From Flavobacterium album (GTDB lineage: Bacteria > Bacteroidota > Bacteroidia > Flavobacteriales > Flavobacteriaceae): a stretch of DNA of 64,000 nt. A program made the translations under genes and the position numbers. Shown here piece by piece: positions 7,725 to 15,198 of the stretch. Where the stretch lies: positions 3,919,547 to 3,983,546 of the forward strand of contig NZ_CP029186.1 in the NCBI RefSeq assembly GCF_003096035.1, given 5' to 3'. How positions within the stretch are numbered: the first letter of the stretch is position 1; every line of letters starts with the position of its first letter. The notes beneath the pieces were generated by a model, which saw only the letters and a list, made by a program, of their open reading frames with translations, did not search any database and was not told the origin of the DNA.

Positions 7725-10136
7725 TCAGGCAACTTCTTTTTCCAGGGCATTGCACAATTCCTGTACTTCCCCGCATATCCTGTTTATGTAGCTTTCCAGT
7801 TCCGGCCAATCCAGCCCGGTGGCCCTGTCTTCAAGAGGCATGAGCAAACCTGCTATAGAATGCACTTCCATTTGCTTTAGCATCGGTATCATCCTGTGGG
7901 CGGTGGTTACAAGCTGCTCTCCGTCTTTCGTTTCCACTGCTTTTAGCAGTTCATCACAATTGGTTTTTGCGCTTTCAATAAAAGTAAGCACAATTGTCCT
8001 GAGGGAATCGGGGTCGTTATTGGTAAAACGCGAAAGGCTTTTAAGGTCATATAGTTTCCCCGAAGAACGCTTCTCTTCAACCGGTGTCTTTTGTACAGGC
8101 AGCTTCTCATCAAAAATTCCGGCCAATAGCTCCAAAAGCTGTTCAAACTGCACCGGTTTCGGATGATGGGCGGTAAACCCCCTGCTTACGAAATCATCAG
8201 CGCTAAGGTCTCTCCTGCCCGAAAGCGCGATTACCGGGAGCGACGCGATAGCAGGGTCCGGATGCTGCCTTATCCTGGCCAGCACTTCAAACCCATCTAC
8301 CGAAGGCATTTGTATATCAGTTAATACGATATCAAAATCGCCTTGTTCAAGTGTTGCTTCCAGAGCCGAGGGATTGATCTCGGTCTTTATTGCGGCAACA
8401 TAAGCCCCCAGCAATTCGCTCATTAGGGTAAGCTGCGTGCTGTCATCATCCACGACAAGAATACGTTTGTTCTTTAAAGCGGGGGGCTCCGGCTTCGATG
8501 CAGGGGCTGCTGTGCCCGGAGTGTCACTTTTACCCGCAATGCATGGTATTGAAATAGTAAATATAGACCCCTGCCCTTCGGCACTTTCAAGCGTTATGGT
8601 GCCGCCAAGCAGTTCGAGTATCTTTTTAGAGATCGTAAGGCCAAGCCCTGTTCCGCCAAACTTCTTTTCGATCCCGGCATGGGCCTGCGTGAACTCCTTA
8701 AATACATCGCTGTGCTTTTCCGGCGCTATACCTATTCCGGTATCCAGTACTGATATCAGTATGTCAAAACCTTCAATTTTGGCTGTAACCTCAACAGAAC
8801 CATCGCCCGTAAACTTTATGGCATTGCTGATAAGATTTGTAAGCACCTGCTTAATGCGGTACGGGTCAGAAATATAATTACGGTCCAGCTTATCATCGAT
8901 ATCCCAGTTGAGCTCGATATTCTTTTTCTGTGCCATGGGCTCCAGTGTCATACACGTCCCTTCAATAACATTTTTCATGTTGAAGACGGAGTTCTCGATA
9001 GCGATACGATTATTTTCCAGCCTTGAAAAATCAAGCAGGTCGTTTACCAGCTTCAGGATATAATCAGCCGACTGCTTGATATTGCCAAGGTACTGCCCTT
9101 GTTTTGGTGTAATTCCCGAATCTTTTATAAGGTCATGAAACCCGACGATGCTCCCCAGCGGTGTCTGCAGGTCGTGCGTAACAGTAGCCATCAGCATGGA
9201 TTTGGTGCGCAATAGCTCTTCATTCTCATGGTTGAGGAGCTCGAGCTGCTTCCTGTAGTTCTGGTTGGTAGTAAGGTCGCGGATGATAACCCAGGCAAAA
9301 ACAATGAGCAGGAAAAGCGTGATCGCCCCTACCCATGTCATTTTTTTTACGGTATCCGATATGGCTGCCTGTGACTGATCGATCCGGGCATAGGACTTTT
9401 CTATGAATTCTTTTTCCACCGAAGCCAGTATCGCCCTCAGCTGGTCGGATATGACACGGTTTTCATCCAACAGCTTTTGCTCTTTACGGTTAAGCACATT
9501 TTTGAGCTTCCTGTCCTTTACCAGCACATTGGTAATTACTTTATCGAAAATTATCGCAAGTGAGTCATTAGAAACCGGGAGCTTACTCAGGGAATCGAGC
9601 ATTTTTGGCGGAAGCGCAGAATAGATGAGCTGCTTGGCTTCGTAGGATCTTGTGGACTTTACGGGCTTGGTTTTATCCCATACGGAATCCCTGGAATTGT
9701 AAATGCGCTCGATAGAAAGGCTCAGGGCATCTTTTTGCCCATACTTCTTGCGGTAAAGGCCTATATCGGTAATGCTCTGCTTTTTTCTCGCCAGCAGCAT
9801 TTGTATCGAGTCGAATTTCGGCACCTGGCTTTCTTCTACATTTGCCTTAATAGCCTCGATATCATTGTTAATGCTGTCAATCAGTTGTTTGTAGCGATTA
9901 TAGTCTTTTTGGGACCCTGTCAGTATAGAGCTTCTGCCAATGGCTTCGGAAGCATAAAGATCGGCAATGGTGTTGCTGATGCGAATGATATTCTTATTGT
10001 CTTCACCGGTTTGTGCCGGTATAGCGATGCGTATGATCTCGCTGTAAAGGAACCACACGGAAAAAACGGCTATGGCAAATAACAGCACATAGCCGGCAAT
10101 GACTTTATATTTAACCGATCTTGGTTTTTGTACCAT
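7725..10136 (-). CDS. Hybrid sensor histidine kinase with receiver and Hpt domains
   Basis: An 803-residue inner-membrane sensor kinase. TM1 is at residues 12-32, a helical periplasmic sensor of about 230 residues follows, and TM2 is at 268-286. The HisKA domain has the phospho-acceptor H321 in VTHDLQTPLGS. The HATPase domain shows the N box NLISNAIKF (434-442) and the DTGIGI and GTGLGL loops. A receiver (553-670) has phospho-acceptor D607, and a C-terminal Hpt domain (about 695-800) has H747 in TTAHRMIP. All relay sites are therefore present in one chain, suggesting His-Asp-His-Asp transfer to a separate regulator, plausibly the convergent NtrC-type protein. The XRE gene lies 65 bases upstream on the same strand. 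Confidence 0.93.
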   Translation of the reverse strand: MVQKPRSVKYKVIAGYVLLFAIAVFSVWFLYSEIIRIAIPAQTGEDNKNIIRISNTIADLYASEAIGRSSILTGSQKDYNRYKQLIDSINNDIEAIKANVEESQVPKFDSIQMLLARKKQSITDIGLYRKKYGQKDALSLSIERIYNSRDSVWDKTKPVKSTRSYEAKQLIYSALPPKMLDSLSKLPVSNDSLAIIFDKVITNVLVKDRKLKNVLNRKEQKLLDENRVISDQLRAILASVEKEFIEKSYARIDQSQAAISDTVKKMTWVGAITLFLLIVFAWVIIRDLTTNQNYRKQLELLNHENEELLRTKSMLMATVTHDLQTPLGSIVGFHDLIKDSGITPKQGQYLGNIKQSADYILKLVNDLLDFSRLENNRIAIENSVFNMKNVIEGTCMTLEPMAQKKNIELNWDIDDKLDRNYISDPYRIKQVLTNLISNAIKFTGDGSVEVTAKIEGFDILISVLDTGIGIAPEKHSDVFKEFTQAHAGIEKKFGGTGLGLTISKKILELLGGTITLESAEGQGSIFTISIPCIAGKSDTPGTAAPASKPEPPALKNKRILVVDDDSTQLTLMSELLGAYVAAIKTEINPSALEATLEQGDFDIVLTDIQMPSVDGFEVLARIRQHPDPAIASLPVIALSGRRDLSADDFVSRGFTAHHPKPVQFEQLLELLAGIFDEKLPVQKTPVEEKRSSGKLYDLKSLSRFTNNDPDSLRTIVLTFIESAKTNCDELLKAVETKDGEQLVTTAHRMIPMLKQMEVHSIAGLLMPLEDRATGLDWPELESYINRICGEVQELCNALEKEVA

Positions 10137-10201
10137 CTTATAAACCCGGGTTTATTATCCTAATAGAACGGTACAGTAAGGTTTTAAGTATGAATTATAG
10201 G

Positions 10202-10531
10202 TTAGCTTCTCACCATCACCCTTAAAAAATTGATCTCGTCTTTCAAATGCTGTATTTCAGATGTAAGGCTTTCCACCAGTATGTCATATACTTCTTTATT
10301 TGAATTACTGAAAACCGCACCGTCCGCACTCATAGGCTCATTAAAAATATATGCGATATTAACATCCAATATACGCACAATTTTCAAAAGCTTCACCACA
10401 TTAAGCCTCCTGTCATCTTTTTCGAGGCGCCCATAGTTGCTTTGGGTTACATCAAGATGAAGAGCCATGGCTTCCTGCGTAATACCTTTCTCTTCCCTCA
10501 GGTTTTTGATTCTCTGTCCGATTACGTTCAT
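10202..10531 (-). CDS. XRE-family transcriptional regulator
   Basis: A 109-residue DNA-binding protein. Residues 5-62 form a Cro/CI-type helix-turn-helix (RIKNLREEKGITQEAMA, then TQSNYGRLEKDDR). Residues 70-109 are a short helical tail that could mediate dimerisation. It is encoded just upstream of the hybrid kinase on the same strand and may be cotranscribed with it, a common arrangement in flavobacteria. The target genes are unknown. Confidence 0.85.
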   Translation of the reverse strand: MNVIGQRIKNLREEKGITQEAMALHLDVTQSNYGRLEKDDRRLNVVKLLKIVRILDVNIAYIFNEPMSADGAVFSNSNKEVYDILVESLTSEIQHLKDEINFLRVMVRS

Positions 10532-10939
10532 TGTAGTAGTTTTTTAGTAAATGTTTTAGCTGCCCCTTTATAAGTAAATAATAACTAATTTGTAAAACTT
10601 TCCTTCGCTTTCAGGTCTGTGTGCCAGACATTAAAATCATTATGATCATTAAGTAGTAAACTGCCTTCTACCACATTTCCTTAAAGCTTTCATTGCATGG
10701 AAAATTCTCTGTTTAGTATTGATTTCAGTATTTTTCATAAATTTAATAAAAGAAACGGACTTATAAATTTAAATGTAATTTTTTCGATATAATGCGCTTT
10801 TTGCCGTTGAAATTCAGGTAAAAATTACATATATAATTATTTTTTAATAGTTAAATTTTAAATTAACATTATCTACGTATATTCTCAAAATACGGTTTTA
10901 AGAATATTAAAAACTATAAAGCGATTTAAAAATTTAGAA
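10532..10939. other. AT-rich intergenic region, no gene seen
   Basis: About 400 bases without a credible ORF. Short palindromes are visible (GTCTG-TGTGC-CAGAC near 10615 and overlapping ATCAT/ATGAT near 10637), possibly operator sites for the XRE regulator transcribed leftward. No exact TAnnTTTG was found for that gene. The stretch from 10740 to 10940 is extremely AT-rich. Confidence 0.5.
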
Positions 10940-10970
10940 TAAATAAAAAACCCACGCTTCTGCGTGGGCC
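10940..10970 (-). terminator. Intrinsic terminator of the acyl-CoA dehydrogenase gene
   Basis: The stem CCCACGC (10951-10957), loop TTCT and GCGTGGG (10962-10968) is bordered at its left by an A-run. On the minus strand this is a GC-rich hairpin followed by Ts. Confidence 0.9.
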
Positions 10971-10975
10971 CTTTA

Positions 10976-12118
10976 TTATTGTGAGATAATTGCTCTCGAA
11001 ATGACGATCTTCTGTATTTCCGATGTCCCTTCATAGATCTGGGTGATCTTGGCATCGCGCATAAACCTCTCTACGTGATATTCTTTTACGTAGCCGTTAC
11101 CGCCATGTATCTGTACGGCTTCAACAGCAGTATCCATAGCTACCTGTGAGGCATATAGCTTCGCCATGGCGCCGCTAAGGTCATAATTCTGGCCGTTGTC
11201 TTTATCCCAGGCCGCTTTCATGCAAAGGTGGCGTGCCGCTTCAATCTGTACGGCCATATCGGCAAGCTTGAAGGCGATAGCCTGGTGGTTGCATATCTCT
11301 GTCCCGAATGCTTTGCGTTCTTTAGAATACTTAAGCGCCAGCTCGTAAGCACCCGCTGCTATACCCAACGCCTGGGATGCAATGCCTATCCTGCCGCCCG
11401 AAAGCGTTTTCATGGCAAACTTAAACCCAAAGCCATCTTCGCCTATCCTGTTTTCCTTAGGTACTTTTACATCGGTGAACATGAGAGAATGCGTGTCGCT
11501 TCCGCGGATGCCCAGCTTTTGCTCTTTAGGCCCTATTTCAAAGCCCGGCATGCCTTTTTCTACGATAAGCGCATTGATGCCTTTGTGCCTTTTATCTGCA
11601 TCAGTCTGCGCTATAACAAGATATACATCGGCTGTGCTTCCATTGGTTATCCAGTTTTTGGTACCGTTCAGCAGATAATGGTCGCCCATATCTATAGCCG
11701 TGGTTTTTTGTGATGTTGCGTCGCTGCCCGCTTCCGGTTCGCTAAGGCAAAAAGCGCCTATGATTTCGCCGGTTGCCAGGCGGGTAAGGTATTTTTGCTT
11801 CTGCTCCTCGCTTCCAAAAGTCTGGAGGCCCCAGCATACAAGCGAGTTATTTACAGACATAACCACTGATGCCGATGCATCTACTTTAGAGATCTCTTCC
11901 ATGGCCAGCACATAAGAAATGGTATCAAGCCCGCTCCCGCCGTACTTAGGATCGACCATCATGCCGAGAAAGCCCAGCTCTCCCATTTTTTTGATCTGCT
12001 CCGTTGGGAACATTTGTTTTTCGTCTCTTTCTATAACGCCCGGGAGCAATTCGGCCTGTGCAAAATCACGTGCCGCTTTCTGGATCATCAGGTGCTCTTC
12101 AGTAAGTTTAAAATCCAT
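10976..12118 (-). CDS. Acyl-CoA dehydrogenase
   Basis: A 380-residue FAD flavoenzyme of the short/medium-chain acyl-CoA dehydrogenase family, catalysing alpha-beta oxidation of fatty acyl-CoA and passing electrons to electron-transfer flavoprotein. Family signatures are CLSEPEAGSDA (residues 128-138), a GRIGIASQ segment near 243, the QIHGGNGYVKEY motif, and catalytic Glu in IYEGTSEIQ near the C-terminus. The short chain suggests a butyryl-CoA-type enzyme, but the substrate cannot be fixed. It is monocistronic with a good promoter and terminator and is divergent from anmK. Confidence 0.93.
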   Translation of the reverse strand: MDFKLTEEHLMIQKAARDFAQAELLPGVIERDEKQMFPTEQIKKMGELGFLGMMVDPKYGGSGLDTISYVLAMEEISKVDASASVVMSVNNSLVCWGLQTFGSEEQKQKYLTRLATGEIIGAFCLSEPEAGSDATSQKTTAIDMGDHYLLNGTKNWITNGSTADVYLVIAQTDADKRHKGINALIVEKGMPGFEIGPKEQKLGIRGSDTHSLMFTDVKVPKENRIGEDGFGFKFAMKTLSGGRIGIASQALGIAAGAYELALKYSKERKAFGTEICNHQAIAFKLADMAVQIEAARHLCMKAAWDKDNGQNYDLSGAMAKLYASQVAMDTAVEAVQIHGGNGYVKEYHVERFMRDAKITQIYEGTSEIQKIVISRAIISQ

Positions 12119-12151
12119 AATTACGCAATTAGTTTTTTATTTTTGTGCGTC

Positions 12152-12182
12152 CAAATGTAATTATTAAATGTGAATTTTTCAA
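12152..12182 (-). promoter_or_regulatory. Promoter of the acyl-CoA dehydrogenase gene
   Basis: On the minus strand, TTG (12182-12180), 20 bases and TACATTTG (12159-12152) match the flavobacterial consensus. This leaves a leader of about 25 bases before the start at 12118. It overlaps the upstream region of anmK. Confidence 0.75.
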
Positions 12183-12205
12183 CACGATTGCCTAATTTTA
12201 GCCCT

Positions 12206-13279
12206 ATGGAAGAAGAAAACTATAACGTTATAGCTGTAATGTCGGGAACTTCGCTCGACGGGGCGGATCTTGCCCATGTTTCACTGGCATATAAAGACGC
12301 AAAATGGGCTTTTAAAATTGCCGAAACCGCAACTGTACCGTATACGGATGAATGGGTCCAAACGCTAAAAGCTGCCGTAGAATTTACTCATGAGCAGCTG
12401 GAGCACCTTAATAAAGAATACACCACATTATTAGCAGGCATCATTAACGGCTTTATCAGGGAGCACGGCCTGGCAAATATAGATGCCATATGTTCGCACG
12501 GACATACCATACAGCACCGTCCGCAGGATGGCTACACACTACAGATAGGTAACCTTCCGGAAATTGCCACACTTACAGGACACAAAGTAATATGCGATTT
12601 CAGGGTACAGGATGTGGAACTGGGCGGGCAGGGTGCACCGTTAGTACCTATAGGCGACAGGCTGTTGTTTGGCCAATACAGGTATTGCCTTAACCTTGGC
12701 GGGTTTTCCAACATCTCTTTTGAAGAAGGACAGGACAGGATTGCCTTTGATATTTGCCCTGTTAATACGGTATTGAACTTTTATGCGAACAGGCTTGGAT
12801 TTGATTATGACGATGGCGGCTCGCTGGCATCCAATGGCAATTGTATACCCGGACTTTTGGAAGCGCTGAACAGCCTGCAATTTTACAGCTTGCCTTATCC
12901 AAAATCGCTTGGTTTTGAATTTGTTAAGGAAATGGTGCTTCCGCTAATGGAAAAATATGATACAGCTCCGGAAGATAAGCTCCGGACCTTCACAGAGCAC
13001 ATCGCATTTCAGATAGCTGAAGTGATAAAACAAAAAGGAGATAAGGGGGAATTGCTGGTAACGGGCGGCGGCGCTTACAATACGCTCCTCATAAACCGAA
13101 TGAAAGCTTTACTGCCGGATACACTTATATATATACCTGACGATACGACCATACAATTTAAGGAGGCGCTTATTTTTGCTCTGCTTGGAGTATTAAAACT
13201 AAGGAATGAGGACAATGTGCTTAGCAGTGTCACAGGCGCCGAAAAAGACCATAGCTCGGGCAGGATATACCTTCCTTAA
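12206..13279 (+). CDS. anmK: Anhydro-N-acetylmuramic acid kinase
   Basis: A 357-residue enzyme that phosphorylates and opens 1,6-anhydro-MurNAc during peptidoglycan recycling. The N-terminus has the family ATP motif VMSGTSLDGADLA, followed by CSHGHTIQHRP, LQIGNLPEIA and the VTGGGAYN segment near residue 300. The ATG at 12206 is chosen because the family begins within a few residues of the VMSGTSLDG strand. An in-frame ATG at 12170 would add 12 atypical residues and lies in the divergent promoter. A near-consensus TAATTTTA at 12193-12200 suggests an almost leaderless transcript. Its end overlaps the convergent response-regulator gene by four bases. Confidence 0.92.
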   Translation: MEEENYNVIAVMSGTSLDGADLAHVSLAYKDAKWAFKIAETATVPYTDEWVQTLKAAVEFTHEQLEHLNKEYTTLLAGIINGFIREHGLANIDAICSHGHTIQHRPQDGYTLQIGNLPEIATLTGHKVICDFRVQDVELGGQGAPLVPIGDRLLFGQYRYCLNLGGFSNISFEEGQDRIAFDICPVNTVLNFYANRLGFDYDDGGSLASNGNCIPGLLEALNSLQFYSLPYPKSLGFEFVKEMVLPLMEKYDTAPEDKLRTFTEHIAFQIAEVIKQKGDKGELLVTGGGAYNTLLINRMKALLPDTLIYIPDDTTIQFKEALIFALLGVLKLRNEDNVLSSVTGAEKDHSSGRIYLP

Positions 13280-13953
13280 AGTATACCCATTTTCTTTATG
13301 GCCTCAATAAGTTCGTGGTCATCTCCTCCCCTGCCCTGAAGCAACATGTTTTTCATGCGTGCTTTCCTTTCTTCAATATCGCTCAGGGAGAGCGGAATAT
13401 AATTAGGGATATTGGCTGTTTGTATCCCTTCGGTGAGGCGCATAAGTATCTGCTTGTCGTAGCTGTCCAGGTTATAATTATCAAATACTTTATCTTTCAG
13501 CGATTTTACTATTTTGCTGCTCAGGTAGGTATTTCCGGAAAAAATGATCTTGAATGCATTGAGAAACTCATCAATGTCTATATCGCTTTTGCAAAGGATC
13601 CCCTGTGGGTTTATTTCTTTTATAAGCCTGTCTATCAACGATGCTTCACTATGCATCGTAAGTATTATTATGACACAGTCCGGCAAAATGTCCCTTATAA
13701 GGATGCCAAGGTCAAGCCCGGAAAAAATATTCTTATCAGCATACGGAGGAAGGCTCAGGTCGAGATAGGCAATATTGAAAGGGTGTCCGGTACTTTGGGC
13801 ATTGGTAATTAAGTTGTAGGCCTGCTCACAATCCAGTGCTTTTGTAAAAATCAGATTATAACCTTCAAAATCTTCATCGGATAATACATTTATATATCCG
13901 TTAACTGTCATGGGGTGGTCATCGACAATTAAAATATTCAAATCCTCGCGCAT
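13276..13953 (-). CDS. Response regulator with atypical C-terminal domain (NarL-like)
   Basis: A 225-residue two-component regulator. The receiver (residues 5-135) has acidic DD at 11-12 and phospho-acceptor D65 in AYLDLSLPP. The switch Thr lies in ILTMHSEA and the conserved Lys in ILCKSD. The remaining 80 residues sit where NarL-type proteins carry a LuxR helix-turn-helix, but the match is weak (LDSYDKQILMRLTEGIQTANIPNYIPLS), so DNA binding is uncertain. It is divergent from the LytTR regulator and near a HisKA_3-type kinase, the class that normally pairs with NarL-type regulators. Confidence 0.85.
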   Translation of the reverse strand: MREDLNILIVDDHPMTVNGYINVLSDEDFEGYNLIFTKALDCEQAYNLITNAQSTGHPFNIAYLDLSLPPYADKNIFSGLDLGILIRDILPDCVIIILTMHSEASLIDRLIKEINPQGILCKSDIDIDEFLNAFKIIFSGNTYLSSKIVKSLKDKVFDNYNLDSYDKQILMRLTEGIQTANIPNYIPLSLSDIEERKARMKNMLLQGRGGDDHELIEAIKKMGIL

Positions 13954-14054
13954 AGAAACTAAAATATCAACAAATTTAACAAAAATACGGTTTGATTATA
14001 AAATCCTAATTTAAAATATATAACTTGCAAAAAATTTTTTTTAACTTTTTTTAA

Positions 14055-14780
14055 GTGCAGTATTCGTACCTCATAGTTGATGACAATGCAACCCATGCAC
14101 AGGAAGCCCTTAGACAGCTCGAAGGATTTCCTGAATATTTCTGTGTGGGTGTGGCAACTAACAGGAATGATGCCGTGAATAAAATCCTGGAACTGCAGCC
14201 CCAAATAGTATTTATTGAAATAAGCCCGGCAAGCAAAAAAAGTGATCTTTCGTTATCTATCATTACAGAGCTGCACCAGTTTATCGATATTCTTCCTTAC
14301 TTTATAGTAAACACTGCCACGCCAAAACATGCTTTTGAAGCTATAAGGGCAGGCGTATCGGATTACCTGCTTAAGCCGCTCAGCCAGTTCGAGCTCAGGA
14401 AAAGCCTGCTTAAGTTCCAAAAAACAAATCCGGCAGCAGCCAATAACACGATTTGTATAAAATCGTATGGGGATTACCAGTTCATATCACTGAACGAGAT
14501 CGTGTACCTGAAGGCCGACAATAATACTACCGACTTCCATTTACAGAATGGCAAAAAGGTCACAGCCTACAAAACGCTCAAGCATTATGAAGCGAGCCTG
14601 CCGTTTTTCTTCTTCAGGGTGCACAACAGTTATATAGTTAACAGCAACTATATCACCAGGATAAACACCGGAAAGTCTTTGTGCTACCTCAATAATAGCG
14701 ACTTGTCCATTTCTTTCTCCAAGACTTTTAAGGATAATATAGATACCATTATCCGTAAGATCGCACCCGAGTATTTATAA
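14055..14780 (+). CDS. LytTR-family response regulator with Glu at the phospho-acceptor site
   Basis: A 241-residue regulator. Residues 3-120 form a receiver with acidic D9-D10 and the Lys of YLLKP, but the phospho-acceptor position in IVFIEIS is Glu55 instead of Asp. Residues 140-238 form a LytTR DNA-binding domain (LNEIVYLKADNNTTDFHL, then FFRVHNSYIVN). The start is GTG at 14055 and an in-frame TAA lies immediately before it. Glu can mimic phospho-Asp, so it may act without phosphorylation; this is inference. It heads a strand containing the small lipoprotein and TPR histidine kinase genes, 183 bases downstream. Confidence 0.88.
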   Translation: MQYSYLIVDDNATHAQEALRQLEGFPEYFCVGVATNRNDAVNKILELQPQIVFIEISPASKKSDLSLSIITELHQFIDILPYFIVNTATPKHAFEAIRAGVSDYLLKPLSQFELRKSLLKFQKTNPAAANNTICIKSYGDYQFISLNEIVYLKADNNTTDFHLQNGKKVTAYKTLKHYEASLPFFFFRVHNSYIVNSNYITRINTGKSLCYLNNSDLSISFSKTFKDNIDTIIRKIAPEYL

Positions 14781-14879
14781 AAATACTTCATTTACCCTTC
14801 AAATCGGTCGAGTTACTCGCATACGGGTATCATTCACTAAACCACCTGTAAATCATAGCAGTTAACGTTTTTTTAGTCC

Positions 14880-14887
14880 TACTTTTG
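14880..14887 (+). promoter_or_regulatory. -7 element before the small lipoprotein gene
   Basis: TACTTTTG matches TAnnTTTG exactly and would give an mRNA leader of about 70 bases for the lipoprotein at 14964. No well-spaced TTG is visible. Confidence 0.45.
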
Positions 14888-14963
14888 CTTCAGAATTAAT
14901 CGCAGAACGGTAATTCAAAAAGCAAAATTTAAATAAAAAACATCTATAAAAAACCTTACTACC

Positions 14964-15134
14964 ATGAAAAAGTTTATACTAACTATCGCTCTTATTGCAA
15001 CACTTGGCGCTACTACTGTTTCTTGTTCAACTGATGACAGCGCACTAACTGATACATCTGCAGACAGCCTTGGGCAACAGCTACCTGGTAATGGCGATGT
15101 AGGCCTTCCAAAACCGACAACTCCGAAGCCATAA
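14964..15134 (+). CDS. Very small lipoprotein (56 residues)
   Basis: A short gene translated by hand. Residues 1-20 are a lipoprotein signal (MKKFILTIALIATLGATTVS) followed by lipobox Cys21. The mature peptide is only 36 residues, acidic at first (CSTDDSALTD) and ending in a Pro/Lys/Thr-rich tail (GLPKPTTPKP). The Ser-Thr-Asp-Asp after Cys resembles the export signal that sends flavobacterial lipoproteins to the cell surface. It lies between a LytTR regulator and a TPR histidine kinase and ends 25 bases before a strong hairpin. No family was recognised. A signal or sensor-ligand role is inferred from position only. Confidence 0.75.
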   Translation: MKKFILTIALIATLGATTVSCSTDDSALTDTSADSLGQQLPGNGDVGLPKPTTPKP

Positions 15135-15159
15135 TTGGCATTTAACATAAAATATATTA

Positions 15160-15196
15160 TTTTTGAGGCAATAGTCGAACACTATTGCCTCAAAAA
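15160..15196 (+). terminator. Perfect hairpin between the small lipoprotein and kinase genes
   Basis: Arms 15160-15175 and 15181-15196 are perfect 16-base complements around the loop CGAAC. The right arm ends AAAAA and is followed by TTTT. The downstream kinase starts on TTG at 15199, two bases after the stem. It could terminate transcription, attenuate, or hide the kinase start site. Confidence 0.8.
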
Positions 15197-15198
15197 TT

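Noticed and set aside
12170..12205. Upstream in-frame ATG of anmK
   Set aside because: It overlaps the divergent promoter and adds residues not found before the ATP motif in the family.
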